Positions 21,135 to 31,452 of a stretch of 64,000 nucleotides of DNA are shown here, piece after piece. Each line of letters starts with the position of its first letter. Position 1 is the stretch's first letter. A model generated the notes under the pieces. That model saw only the letters and a list, made by a program, of their open reading frames with translations. It ran no database searches and was not told the DNA's origin. The position numbers and the translations under genes are program-made. The DNA is taken from the NCBI GenBank assembly GCA_010093485.1, contig MU001506.1:1240001-1304000 (forward strand). The letters run 5' to 3'. This DNA is from Karstenula rhodostoma CBS 690.94. Its lineage: Eukaryota > Ascomycota > Dothideomycetes > Pleosporales > Didymosphaeriaceae.

Positions 21135-22427
21135 TCAATAATTCAAATCGCTCGTCGTGACGTCTTCAATGAAATGCGCCTCCCGATATGACCGCGTCCA
21201 CCACAAGTACCACGGCACAATGGTCAACTTGATCCTATGCCCCAACCACCCCGCATCGTTGACCGTCTTGACCACACTCTGGCTTTCGTCGAACGCGGTA
21301 TCGATTCGTTGTCTTCTCAACCTTTCATATGCATCGAACGCTTCCTTTACAGGCGCCCCATCATTCTTCTCCATCCACCGCCCTAGACAACGCGCAAACA
21401 GAACGCCATCTTCGAATACGATGCCTGTGGACTCTCCCTGGGGAGGCATGGCGTGTGCAGAATCGCCTATCAACATGACGCGGTCCGTCGCCCACTTGCC
21501 GCCTTTGCTAAGAGTGAAGACGGGCCAGAGGTAGAGGTCTTGGGCGTCTTCGATGAGATGGTTTATGAGGGGATTCGCGGCGCCGGCGTAGCGTTCGAGG
21601 ATGTCTTGTCGCGTCTTCTCTGCATCTGCGCCGCGGGCTTTCCAGCCATCTCGAGAGGCAATTTCGGGCACTTGCATGAGGGCACCCACGTAGATGGAGT
21701 CCTTCTTTTCATCATGGAAGGACGTTAAGAGGATGCCTCGACGCCCAAAATTCATCCCAGACGTTTCGAAGTGCGTCTCTTCGTATGCACCCGAGGCCGT
21801 CTTGCGGCGGAGTGCGAAGCCGAAAGCATTGCAGATGCCAGAGTATATGCTTTTACGTTCAGGCTCAACATGCTTGAGGCGCGTCACGGAGTGAATGCCG
21901 TCGCAGCCAATGAGGATGTCGGCGCTCACGATCTCGCCGTCTTCAAAGGTCAAGTTGACGCCGTTCGCATCTTCCTTGATGTCGGTGGTTTTTTTGCCGC
22001 AAATGAGCTTGATGTTTGAGTGCTTTTCGATGGCAGCCAACACGCCCTGGAGGCTTTCGCCTCTGGTTATTCTGAGTGCCGTAAAAGGAGGATTGCCCAG
22101 GCCTTTGCCTTCCGGGCCACGAAAGCTGCTCTCGGATAACTTGGATCCGCTGTACAAATCAAACACTTCGACTGCACCGCACTCCTTGCCGTAATTGTTC
22201 GCCCGGATTTCCTGTAAAGCGCCAAGATGCGATAGGAGTCGCAGAGCGTTGGGGGTGAGATTGACAGCTCCGCCGATGGTTGCAGGCTCGGGTCGAACCT
22301 CGTAAAGTGTGATCCGGGGCGATGGTCGTGAAGCAGGAGCATATTTGGTGAGAGCAAGAGCGGTGGTCAAGCCTGCTATGCCACCACCGAGAATGATAAT
22401 GTTGAGGGGTGAGTTCTCTTTGGCCAT
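21135..22427 (-). CDS. FAD-dependent monooxygenase, salicylate-hydroxylase-like
   Basis: 430 aa, one exon. Class A flavoprotein hydroxylase: the ADP-binding GGGIAG is at 14-19 after a beta-strand start NIIIL; the DG motif is in ADILIGCDGIHS; the second FAD motif is GDSAHAMPPQGESTG (about residue 310). NAD(P)H reduces FAD, and a peroxyflavin then hydroxylates an aromatic or polyketide substrate that cannot be told from sequence. The ATG at 22427 sits in a strong context (CCACCATGG); an in-frame ATG 14 codons upstream would add a tail ahead of the Rossmann strand and is less likely. A hydrophobic Trp-rich stretch near the C-terminus (IVPWYLWWTRSY) may contact membrane. Confidence 0.85.
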   Translation of the reverse strand: MAKENSPLNIIILGGGIAGLTTALALTKYAPASRPSPRITLYEVRPEPATIGGAVNLTPNALRLLSHLGALQEIRANNYGKECGAVEVFDLYSGSKLSESSFRGPEGKGLGNPPFTALRITRGESLQGVLAAIEKHSNIKLICGKKTTDIKEDANGVNLTFEDGEIVSADILIGCDGIHSVTRLKHVEPERKSIYSGICNAFGFALRRKTASGAYEETHFETSGMNFGRRGILLTSFHDEKKDSIYVGALMQVPEIASRDGWKARGADAEKTRQDILERYAGAANPLINHLIEDAQDLYLWPVFTLSKGGKWATDRVMLIGDSAHAMPPQGESTGIVFEDGVLFARCLGRWMEKNDGAPVKEAFDAYERLRRQRIDTAFDESQSVVKTVNDAGWLGHRIKLTIVPWYLWWTRSYREAHFIEDVTTSDLNY

Positions 22428-22863
22428 GGTGGATGCACAATGCGTCGGTCGCGTACGGGGCAGAGTCATTCAAGTCGCTATCGACGGTCTCAAGCCCAGA
22501 GATTTGTTCATGCATTCGATCTTACATGTGTACCAAAGCTCAAGTTCCGGTCCGGCGCAGTAGGGCTGGCTACACGGCCTATTATGAGCCAGAGCGCGAG
22601 CTTCGGTAAAGGTTGGGGAACCGATGGGGTCGTCCCGAACCAGTCGGGGGTACTAGCCTTCGGCAACAATGTGCGAGACACAAGCCGGCCCGTCGTTGGC
22701 ATGCTATTTTGAGCATGCTTACAGGCACCGCGAGCGCTGCAAGGCTTACTGCCATCATGATGGTCATGCGCAGACGAACAACACAGGTTGGACACGGCGT
22801 CGAGACACGGCTCGGAGCGACGGAAAGCCCTTTCTCGCTATGCATTGTTCGGGCGCACCTCTA
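22428..22863. other. Intergenic region
   Basis: 436 bp between two minus-strand genes; frames here have no coding character. Confidence 0.45.
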
Positions 22864-23488
22864 CTACAACATGTCCTGCTCGGCCCTCCTCCTCTCCATC
22901 AGGCGTATGACTCGCTGTCGGCGCTCGTCGCGCAACGTGATAAAGACCTGCAAGCAGTCAGTCGGAGGGTGCGATGGGTGCAACTGCCACGTCGACGTAC
23001 CCAGAACCACACGGTCAGCTCGACGAAGCCGAATGCAAAGACGACACTGTTCTTCAGGTGGTCGCCGGCACCACGCGCGGTGCTCCCGAGGACGCCTCCC
23101 TGCTTGAAGGCATACGCGTAGCCCGTCAGGCCAAACAGGAAGGCGAGCCGGACGGGCGTCTGCGTGCCCCAGTGAGCTTCGACGGCTTCCTCGGACATGG
23201 AAAGTGCGGTGAGGTCGCTGATGCCGAGGAAGGCAAGCAGGACCGCGATGAAGCCCGTGGCGGCCGAGGGCTTGAGGAACTCGCGGGGCGTTGGCTGGGC
23301 AGTCGCGGGTCAGTATGCGGCGCAAGTCATCTCATGTGCACGTCACCCACCAGTTGCATGGCCTCGCCCAGCAGGAAGACGATGTTTTGCTCGGCAATGA
23401 TGCGCGGGTTCCGCAGCACGAACACGGCGAGCGTGACGTGGAAGAGCGCCAGCGCGCGGATGATGGTGTAGGCCGAGAAAATGGCCAT
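22864..23488 (-). CDS. ILM1: ILM1-family membrane protein (three exons)
   Basis: 171 aa. Exons 23488-23351, 23294-23001 and 22947-22864; introns of 56 nt (GTGGGT to CTGCCCAG) and 53 nt (GTACGT, branch GACTGAC, acceptor TTGCAG), all in frame. The product has about four hydrophobic segments: MAIFSAYTIIRALALFHVTLAV, a second following AATGFIAVLLAFLGISDLTAL, a third at RLAFLFGLTGYAYAF, and a fourth at VFAFGFVELTVWFWVF. A charged C-terminal tail follows (RDERRQRVIRLMERRRAEQ). The pattern NPRIIAEQNIVFLLGEAMQLP is typical of the Ilm1 family. Yeast ILM1 loss destabilises mitochondrial DNA and the protein is ER-located; its biochemical role is unknown. The start ATG gives a good hydrophobic N-terminus. 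Confidence 0.82.
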
Positions 23489-23749
23489 GGTGAGATGGGT
23501 GGACTACAAGCAGCAGGAACGAGTGGGTGCGACGCGAAGTGTGCGGCGTACACTGTATCTGCACTGTGCAGTCGTGTCTTTTGGTGTGTGTGCACGTGCA
23601 CACTGGAGAGCTCGAGCTCCTCCCGCTGCCTTCTCGATGAGGACTAGTGCCCCCGGCCGATGGTGTCATCGCGTCCGTGAATGTCGTCGAGCTCCGCGAC
23701 AGTTGCACGCAGTTCCGGCCAGCTCCTTTGCGTGTCATCTTGCATCGCC
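23489..23749. promoter_or_regulatory. 261-bp bidirectional promoter (ILM1 / dipeptidase)
   Basis: The two starts face away from each other across this short GC-rich gap, so the promoters must overlap. An alternative in-frame ATG for the dipeptidase lies at 23681. Confidence 0.55.
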
Positions 23750-25261
23750 ATGGAGAAGCACACGTTGGCTCCGGGAGACGTGGAGCAGGCCGCCCCCTCG
23801 CCGATTCCCACGCGAGCGAGCAGGGCGACGACCAAGCGCCTCGCCGTTGCAGTGCTCGTTGCTGTTTTCCTGCAGCTGGGCTTCTTTTTCAGACACCCGC
23901 TCTCCCACCTGCTCCAGAGCGCATCCTGTCACCAGCTTCTCGGCCAGCTCACCATCGAGCAGCGCACGCAGAAGATTCTGAGGGAAAATCCACTCATTGG
24001 TCAGCCGGGCCCGACATGTGCACATCGAGACCGAAACTGATTCCGCCCATAGACGGCCACAATGATCTCCTGATATCTCTTCGTATGCGATACAAGAATC
24101 TCATCTATAGCCATGATTTCAAGGAGAAATTCGAACACGGCGGCTTTCCCCAACACGTCGACTTGCCACGACTAGACCAAGGCATGCAAGGTGGTGCCTT
24201 CTGGAGTGCCTTCATGCCTTGCCCCCCCGGAAATGGAACAGACTTTTCTGATGAAAGATATGCTCCTAGTAAGCCAGCTCCCTTCGATTGCCAGGATTGT
24301 ACTTAGCGCAGTAGTCGTGAAGATGACCCTAGAAGCTTTGGACACATACAACCGTCTGGGTCTCGTGTATCCCAAGTATTTCACTCTTACCCCCGACAGC
24401 TATGCCGCCGAGCAAGCTTTCAAAGCTGGTCGCCTTATCTCCCCTGTCATCATCGAAGGTCTCCACCAGATAGGCAACTCCATCTCTACCCTGCGCCTGT
24501 ACCACAAACTCGGCGTTCGATACGCCACACTGACTTGGAACTGCCACAACAAGTACGCCGACGCCGCCCTTGAGTCAGACGAAAACTTCGCAGCCAGAAT
24601 TGCCACGCCCTATTGGAAAGGTCTTAGCCCTGCTGGCCGCAACCTTGTACTGGAAATGAACCGTCTGGGCATGCTAGTTGACCTCGCGCATGTCAGCACC
24701 GACACGATGCGCGATGTGTTGATTGGAAACGGCACCGAAGAGTGGAAGGGAAGTATCGCACCGCCAATCTTCAGCCACAGCTCCGCATATGCTATATGTC
24801 CACATCCGCGCAATGTGCCAGATGATATTTTGCACCTCGTCAAAAAGCGCAATTCTATTGTCATGGTCAACTTCAATCCGGGCTTTATATCCTGCCAACC
24901 CGGTAAGACACCTCGCGATCTCCCCGAGTTTGATCCGGGGAACTCAACGCTGGATCATGTTGTAAAGCACATCAAACACATTGGCAAGCTCATTGGGTAT
25001 GATCACGTCGGGCTGGGAACAGACTACGACGGCATTGAGTCTACACCCAAAGGCCTCGAGGACGTGTCGAAGTTTCCCGACCTCGTAGCTGAGCTGCTTA
25101 GGCAGGGTATTAGTGAAAAGGACGTGGGGAAGATTGTGGGAAGAAACATTCTCAGGGTATGGAGAGAAGCTGACGAAGTAGCTGCGAAGTTGCAGCTGAC
25201 CGCTACACCGCTTGAAGATGATATACAGACTCCGTGGTCCTCTGAGAAGGACGAACTCTGA
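23750..25261 (+). CDS. Membrane-anchored dipeptidase, peptidase family M19
   Basis: 471 aa in three exons: 23750-23999, 24053-24268, 24312-25261. Introns are 53 nt (GTCAGC to CCCATAG) and 43 nt (GTAAGC to GCGCAG; short, no clear branch site). It is a zinc-dependent hydrolase of dipeptides with renal-dipeptidase fold. A type II anchor lies at about residues 31-48 after a basic flank. Zinc ligands: H-x-D in DGHND (84-88, formed across intron 1), Glu in IEGLHQIGNS, and the two His regions DLAHVS and FSHSSA. GLGTDYDG contains the late conserved Asp. The C-terminus is NILRVWREADEVA, as in fungal homologues. In-frame ATG at 23681 would add 23 residues; 23750 (GCCATGG) is preferred. Confidence 0.87.
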
Positions 25262-25766
25262 GCGCAGGGAAGTAGCAATACAACAAGTCGCATGTAGCAC
25301 ACCTACGAGATGGGAACAGGGACCAGCAACATAGCTCCCCAGAGCACTTAGGTGTACATAGCCTCGGGTATTTCATACAGGCTATCCCGGGCAGGTGGTC
25401 TTACACGAGCCCCCCGCCCCCCGACCAATTCACTAAATTCATTTATCATGGTCACGGCAAACATCCCCACTAGAGCCCCGGGGCACTCCAGTGTGCCTAG
25501 ATATTCCATGCATGTAGTGGCTGAAGGAACGATCCTTTCTCCGCAAAGCATGGATCAGTGATACATGTCATGATTAATTCCTGGATGGCTCAATCAATGG
25601 CACGAGCTGGGGTTGGTTAGGGATTTAGCATCGTGGAATCGACGCGATATGTAAATTAATACGTAAAGACAGAGCCGCCATTTTGTATGACTGCCGGGGA
25701 TCGCTATGCAAATGAAGAAGAAGGGGAAAAGGAAATGTCTAGAAAAGAGAAGCTCTGGAGGCCCGC
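25262..25766. other. Convergent intergenic spacer
   Basis: 505 bp between the dipeptidase stop and the serine dehydratase stop; only small random frames. Confidence 0.5.
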
Positions 25767-27149
25767 TTACAGCTTCGCCTCGAGCTGCAAAACTTCCTCG
25801 TTCCACTGTCTCTGCACCGGTGCCCGCCTCGGGGTCTCGGTCACCTCCGGGACGTCCTGCACCTCGGTGTCGTCCTTTCGTACCACTGGCTTCTCGAGGT
25901 AAGCATATTCTTTCCGCCACTCGGATAGCATGTTGACAGTGACGTTGCTCCCTCCGCAGAGAACAATGACGACCTTCTCGTCTGGGCGCACCTTGCGGCC
26001 AAGTGCCTTCTCTAGTCGTCCGTCATAGCACAATGCGACGTTGACTCCGCAGGCCAGCTCGACCATGATTCTCTCGTCGTCGGCGAGGCGCCAGCAACCC
26101 ATGGCTGCCTCGGCATCTGGGAGTACGACGCCCTTGAAGTTATGCCGCTGGGCAGTATCCAGCGTCAGCTGCGTGACTCTTGCACAACCTAGCGATGTAG
26201 CTTGTGATGTGATCCTGGGAAGTGTGACTAATTGACCAGCACGAACAGCGGCGGCGAGAGAGTCTGCTCCGGCGGTCTCGACACCGACGACAGTTGTCGA
26301 GTCGGAAAGGTAGAGGTCATCGAGAGCCATGGCGATGCCGTTGAGAAGCCCACCCCCGCCGACAGAGCATATGATTGCGTCGGCGGGACTGTCGGGCATT
26401 TGTTTGGCGATCTCGTACATGATGCTGGAATTTCCGGCCCAGATATCGGGGTGGTCAAAGGGTGGGGCGTAGATGGCTGCTTCGCCGGCCTGTAGTCGCT
26501 CCATCAGCACTACGTCCTCGTTTGTTATGAAGATGTAGCCTGGAAAGAATAAGTAAAGTGGAGTGAGGTAACTTACCTGCGGCATCAGTTCCTCCCTCAT
26601 GTACTTGTCAGCATCGGCCCACGCATCACCATGTTGTAGCACCTCGTAAGCGCCAGCAGCTTTGATCTTGGTGACCATCAACTGCTTGACAGTCGAAGGC
26701 ACAACGACTGTACATGCGACGCCGAGCGTCCTGGAGGCGTGCACGGCGGCGAGGCCAGCATTGCCGCCACTTGAGCAAAAGATGTGGGGGTTATCGATGT
26801 TTGCGGGGAGTTCCTCAACTCTCTTGACGAGGTAATGTCCTATGCCTCTGCTAGAAGTCAGTTCTCGCCCTTGAAATGTACGTGGAGGGAGGAATTACCG
26901 AGACTTGAACGATCCTGACGGCTGGAGGGTCTCGAGCTTGAGAAAGATTCTGCTTCTACGATTTAGAATTCCCTAATCATGTGGAGGTGTCTCAAGAGAG
27001 GCAGCAAAGGGAACGAGTGATGGTGGCGATGGAGAAGTGTGACCGTACCATCCGGCAGCCTGAGACAATGCATATGACTCTCTGAGAGGCGTCTCGACCC
27101 AGGGCCTCGACTGCTCCTGCGACGATTGGAGGAAATCATTCACGCCCAT
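25767..27149 (-). CDS. L-serine/threonine dehydratase, PLP-dependent
   Basis: 382 aa in four exons: 27149-27049, 26952-26899, 26847-26577, 26489-25767. Introns: 96 nt (acceptor AAG, unusual, but the only one that yields the conserved AAGCRIFLKLE), 51 nt, and 87 nt (GTAAGT to CTACAG). The 87-nt intron contains no in-frame stop, so retention would add 29 residues. Reaction: L-serine to pyruvate plus ammonia. The PLP Schiff-base Lys is K50 in PSGSFKSRG; the phosphate-binding loop is SVGGGGLLNG; substrate-loop SSGGNAGLA is present. The motif YAPPFDHPDIWAGN is typical of the fungal/animal serine dehydratase group. Cytosolic. The C-terminal ~30 residues are charged and variable. Confidence 0.87.
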
Positions 27150-28004
27150 GTTTCCTCGTATGGTAAAGTTCGCCTCGGAGAATGTTGAGTGATTGACTTG
27201 ACGCTATGGAAGGCTTCCGAAAGAGGTCGGCGACAACAGAGAGAAGGAGATGCAAGGGTAAGAGCGGAGAGGAAAGCTAGATAATAGAGCGTACCGCACA
27301 GCGCAAGAACTACACCAGGTACCTCTTATACCTCCACAAATCCGTTTCCCTCCGCATGTACCGGCCCCATACAGGCTACCCCTCGCACCCCTGTATCCAT
27401 TACCCTATAATAGCGGGAAATTACCCTATAGAAATGCTTATCGCGTGTAGCCCAATAGAAATCTGGCCAACATGACTTTTCGCATGACGGGACAACACGT
27501 TGAGTAACGTTGCGTTGGTATGGTCGCCCGTGGATCCATGATCCAAACGTGGGTTGGGTTTCCCAAGTCGGTTATTGACGGCATCGACCCGCCAAGCGAT
27601 AGTCAGGCGCGATGATAAGCGGCAGGACACCCAGCAGAGTGTGGACTACTACGTGCTAACCATGGACGGATGCACATGTGGAGAGCGCGCAGAGGCTACG
27701 AGCGGATGCTAGAGGTCGGCGGTGGAAAGTCGGCTCTAGAAGCGTTCGCTATCTGCGCCAGGATCAGGTGTGATAAGAGGATGATAGCACGTCAAAACGC
27801 TCGCCAATCTACGTGTACAACAAGTGACTCTCCCAGCTCCCAATCTCGATTGCGCCATCTGTGTCGGATTCCTGTCGGAAAACCGGTCAAAGTGCCCGCG
27901 TACGCATGCAACACGGGACCCTACCAATGCCCATCGTACGCGGAACCGTGAAGCGTGCGCTTCCGACTCACTCCTACACATCTAAGAGCCGTGCGGATCG
28001 GCTC
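27150..28004. other. Intergenic region upstream of the serine dehydratase gene
   Basis: 855 bp between two minus-strand genes. No coding frame that I would support. It must hold the dehydratase promoter; a pyrimidine-rich stretch at 27,320-27,410 lies upstream of it. Confidence 0.45.
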
Positions 28005-29036
28005 CTATGCCGTTGTCTCCGGCACCTCAAGCAGAGCTTTGCGGTAGTTCCAGTAGTGCGCCCTTATGGGGTCAAACCGGGAGGCGAGCAGGTGCAGCGC
28101 CTTCTTGGCCTCTTCCTTGCTGCCCTCGTTGTCTGCGTAGATGTCTGCCAGGAGATCGAGCGCATGGCTGGAGTAGATGTCGTCGGGGCGGCGCATATCG
28201 GCAAACTCGAGGGCAAAGTCAGTGAGGGTGGAAAAGGGCAGGCCGGCGGCGCGGACCACGCCCTTGATGTAGTTCCAGGGACTCTGGTTCTGGGGCGCCT
28301 TGCGGATGGCGTATTTGGCATACTCGAGCTCTCGCTCCACGAGGCGCCGGCTCTCCAGGCGCCCACCTTGGCCGCCGACGACGAGGAACCAGCGGTGGTT
28401 CCAGGCCGAGTTGTTGCGCACGTCGCCGTCGATCATGGCCTCGGTCCAGCGCAGCTCGTCGTCGCTGGCGAACAGGTCGAAGCGCTGGACCAGCCACTGG
28501 CGGTAGCTCCAGACGTGGTAGTTCTTCGAGTCCTGCTCCAGCATCGTGGCGATGAAGTCGGCCTCGCCGGCGGGCGAGCCCAGGACGTCGACGATGGTCT
28601 GGCGGTGGTGCCAGATTTGGTAGTTCTTGAGGTGCTGCAGGGCCGTCGGGTTGAGCCAGGCAATCTCGCGGGCGAGGTCGGCGCCCGTCTCACGCAGGGC
28701 TTTGGCGCGGTAGAGCCTGGCTGGATGTCAGCGTCGGTGCCAATGGCAGTGGCAATGGCGATGCGGGTGCAGTGCAGTGCAGCGGCGGGTGCCAGCGTAC
28801 CAGACGGTGTAGTGGGCGGGGTTCATGGAGATGATGTGCTCGGTGAGGGCCAGCACCCGGTCGCTGTACTCGTTGGCGGCCATGACGGCGCGCAGGTAGC
28901 CCATGGCCTCGCTGTACTCGTCCGTGTAGGCAATCGACGCGAGCGGATGCAGCCCGCCGTCGTCCTGGGCCAGCGGCGTGACGTCGCCCCATGCAGGGTC
29001 GTCGTGGTAGTAGGTTGCATCGTCGCTGCGGGGCAT
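28005..29036 (-). CDS. RAM2: Protein farnesyltransferase / geranylgeranyltransferase I alpha subunit
   Basis: 315 aa in two exons, 29036-28801 and 28716-28005, with an 84-nt intron (donor GTACGC, acceptor CATCCAGCCAG) that restores HYTVWLYRAKALRE. The common alpha subunit pairs with Ram1 (farnesyl) or Cdc43 (geranylgeranyl) to prenylate CaaX proteins such as Ras and Rho. Five tetratricopeptide-like prenyltransferase alpha repeats are visible: NPAHYTVWLYR, NYQIWHHRQ, NYHVWSYRQW, NSAWNHRWF and SPWNYIKG. Length matches Ram2 (about 316 aa). Start chosen at MPRSDDATYYHDDPAW. In-frame ATGs further up would add a hydrophobic stretch out of place in a cytosolic subunit. Confidence 0.9.
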
Positions 29037-29280
29037 CCTGAGGGCGAGGGCGAGCACGCGCGACCGGATCAGCAGTGCGCGGGCGAGCAGCGAGCGGTGT
29101 GGCAGCAAGAAGAAGGCGCCCGCGAGCAGCGCAGCAGCCAGGGCCACCATCGCCATCGCCATCGCCATCATGGTGGGGTGGGTGCCGGGAGGGCTTGGCG
29201 GGAGGGCTTGGCGGGAGGGGGGGGAGGGAGCACCGGAGCACCACCACCGCACCGCACCGCACCGCTTTCTACCTTTCTAC

Positions 29281-29460
29281 CCGCACCCGCCGACAATAGC
29301 AAGCCGCTGTCAAAGAAACACGCACGCCCGCCGCACCGAAAAGGACACGCTTCTGCCCAGAACGCCCGTTGCACCTCGTTCTGCCCGTGCCCGCCGACAA
29401 TAGCAAGCCTCGGTCAAAGAAACCACACGCCCACCGCCACCAACAATAGCAAGCTACACG
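29281..29460 (+). repeat. Imperfect tandem repeat (105-bp period) in intergenic DNA
   Basis: The unit beginning near 29281 (core GCCGACAATAGCAAGCC, then GTCAAAGAAAC and a GC-rich CGCCCGCC tail) recurs near 29386 with few changes. A third partial unit (AACAATAGCAAGC) lies at 29440. It is situated between the RAM2 promoter and the 3' end of the next minus-strand gene. Confidence 0.75.
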
Positions 29461-29494
29461 TATCCACTGCCCCAGATGCCAGCCCAACCTTCAA

Positions 29495-30493
29495 TCAATC
29501 CACGTCCACTGCCAAGTTTCCCGTCTTCTCGCTCACCAAACACAGAAAAAACGCCAGAATCTTACTGCTTCCCGTCACTGCAAATCCCAAGCCGACCCAG
29601 CAAACCAATTCCACAACCGTCACCGCCATAATGCTCGTGAAGACCAGTGTGCCCGCAATATAATACACGCCCCAAGCCATCTGCACGGGCCAGTCTTCGT
29701 CCGCTCCTGGTACCGCCGACACAATCTTCTTCTCTTCGGCTCGCACCTGCGCCATGTCCTTGGTTAACAGAGGGTCCGACTTTGCAAGGTGAATCTGCTT
29801 GAGTCGCCTCTCGTGTCTCGAGCGCCTCATGGCGGCGAAGAGCGCATGGATTGTTGCAGGCAGAAGCCCAGCGACGTACCATGACCCAACAGTTGCTGGA
29901 TATGTACAGCCCAGCGCGCTACGCTTGCTGTATATCTCCATGGTTGTCATCCCAGCATAACTTGCACATACACCCACCCAGCATGCGAGGATGACCATGA
30001 TGATGCTCCCGCGATTCATCGCCCACGCCTTCTTGGCCAACATGTTGTTCTCCCTACTCCGTCTCCTCGTCTCCCTCGCATCGCCAGTCTCCAGCGGTAC
30101 CAGTCCGAGCGCCAGCACCAAAATCTCGACAACCCAATTCAGACGTTTCGTTACATGGATCAGTCTTCTTTCAGGCCAGGCAATGTCTTTGAGCGTGAGT
30201 GGGATGAGACCCATGACAAGAGCGGTAGCAGCAAATTGCTGCTTCCGCGACTCGCCAGCAGCTTCGAGGAGGCAGTCTGCGGCAACCCAGCAGCGCTGCT
30301 TGGTGCCGCGGAAGAATGGCCAGTGGAAATAGGGTTTGAAAGGGGAGTAGACAAGAACATCTTCGGCGTTGTCCGGGCATTGGCCAGAGTCAAGGCGGTT
30401 TCCGCCGGTTGCGCCCTGGGCGGACACCAGTAGTGGGATGAGGAGAAGTGAGATCAAAGCAATGTTGATCCGAACAGATTGTCGTGTCAACAT
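29495..30493 (-). CDS. Polytopic membrane protein with signal peptide, uncharacterised fungal family
   Basis: 332 aa, one exon. The only ATG near the start is at 30493; the frame extends 13 codons upstream from a GTG. Likely signal peptide at residues 1-25 (ending LLLIPLLVSAQG), then a short Cys-containing lumenal part (SGQCPDNAEDVLVY), then about five membrane spans: near FAATALVMGLIPLTL, WVVEILVLALGLVPL, GSIIMVILACWVGVCASYAGM, TVGSWYVAGLLPATIHALF, and the C-terminal WGVYYIAGTLVFTSIMAVTVV region. A charged loop (RRSRHERRLKQIHLAKSD) precedes the last spans. No transporter or enzyme motif is recognised. Confidence 0.8.
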   Translation of the reverse strand: MLTRQSVRINIALISLLLIPLLVSAQGATGGNRLDSGQCPDNAEDVLVYSPFKPYFHWPFFRGTKQRCWVAADCLLEAAGESRKQQFAATALVMGLIPLTLKDIAWPERRLIHVTKRLNWVVEILVLALGLVPLETGDARETRRRSRENNMLAKKAWAMNRGSIIMVILACWVGVCASYAGMTTMEIYSKRSALGCTYPATVGSWYVAGLLPATIHALFAAMRRSRHERRLKQIHLAKSDPLLTKDMAQVRAEEKKIVSAVPGADEDWPVQMAWGVYYIAGTLVFTSIMAVTVVELVCWVGLGFAVTGSSKILAFFLCLVSEKTGNLAVDVD

Positions 30494-31452
30494 ATCAAAT
30501 AGTGATGCGCGTCGCCTGAAGTCGACAGACACGCAACGCTCGTGGAGGCTTCGATGCGGGCCACGCTACAATGTCGGAACCAATCAACTGCGGGCCTGTT
30601 GTACCAGTCTCGAATACGATGTAATTCCGTGTGCCTTTCTGTTGTATTGCAGCGGATGTTGTCGCCGTAGTCAGATCTTTTTCAAAGCTTTCGCGCGTAG
30701 TCCTCGACACCCACGGCACACGACTGGGGAGCGGCATCTTATATTGGATGCGCAGGCCTGTCACGCATGCATACGCAGCATGCGGTGCCGCTCCGCCCGT
30801 ACTGTTGGTTTCCGCCCCCATCATAAGTCAGGCGTCACCCATCAACACAGTGTAGTACGCTCAGTACGTGTTGCCGCTGACGATAGCAGACCCACACCTA
30901 TTTCCTGCATTGAGACTCACTGCCTTGCTGTAGATGAATCTTGGAGGGCAACTTGGGGTGCGCATGACGAACACTCATGCCCACCGAATCCTTCGTTACG
31001 TTTCGGGCTAAAGGTGCTCAAATTGTATGACATCTGACCCGATTTTGGAAAAAGACCTGAAACGAGCATGAACCAACGAAAAGCAAATTCAAAAAAGACG
31101 CGCGGTAAGCGTTCATTTGGTACAGAAAAACCGTGAAGGTGTCATTTTGCACCTTCGCTATCTTAGAAATCCCGTAGGCAAGTTGCTGTTACATTACACA
31201 TTGTAATTCGAGTCATTCGAAAGGAGAAGAAGAAGAAAAACCCAAAATTCAAAGATCCGACTCGCCGGAAGCTCCATGGTGTGGACGGCCTAGCGAACGC
31301 GTTGCCGTACTCGATGACTATCCGTATCTGCGCTTGAAGATACCAGACAGGCATGAAATGCTAGAGCATCGGATATTGCATCGTCCATGGTCGAAAAACA
31401 ACCCACCACGCCTATCCCTGCAGTGTTTCTGGCCCGAAACTGCAGAACGTCC
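30494..31452. other. Intergenic region
   Basis: 959 bp between two minus-strand genes. Frames on either strand lack coding character. A TTTTTC/GAAAAA-rich part at 31,040-31,260 probably belongs to the 3' flank of the next gene or the promoter of the membrane protein. Confidence 0.45.

Noticed and set aside
27861..29663. 600-codon plus-strand open frame
   Set aside because: Antisense to RAM2 across its whole length; composition (Val/Gly/Arg/His) is what GC-rich coding DNA gives on the other strand, and RAM2 has clear family repeats.
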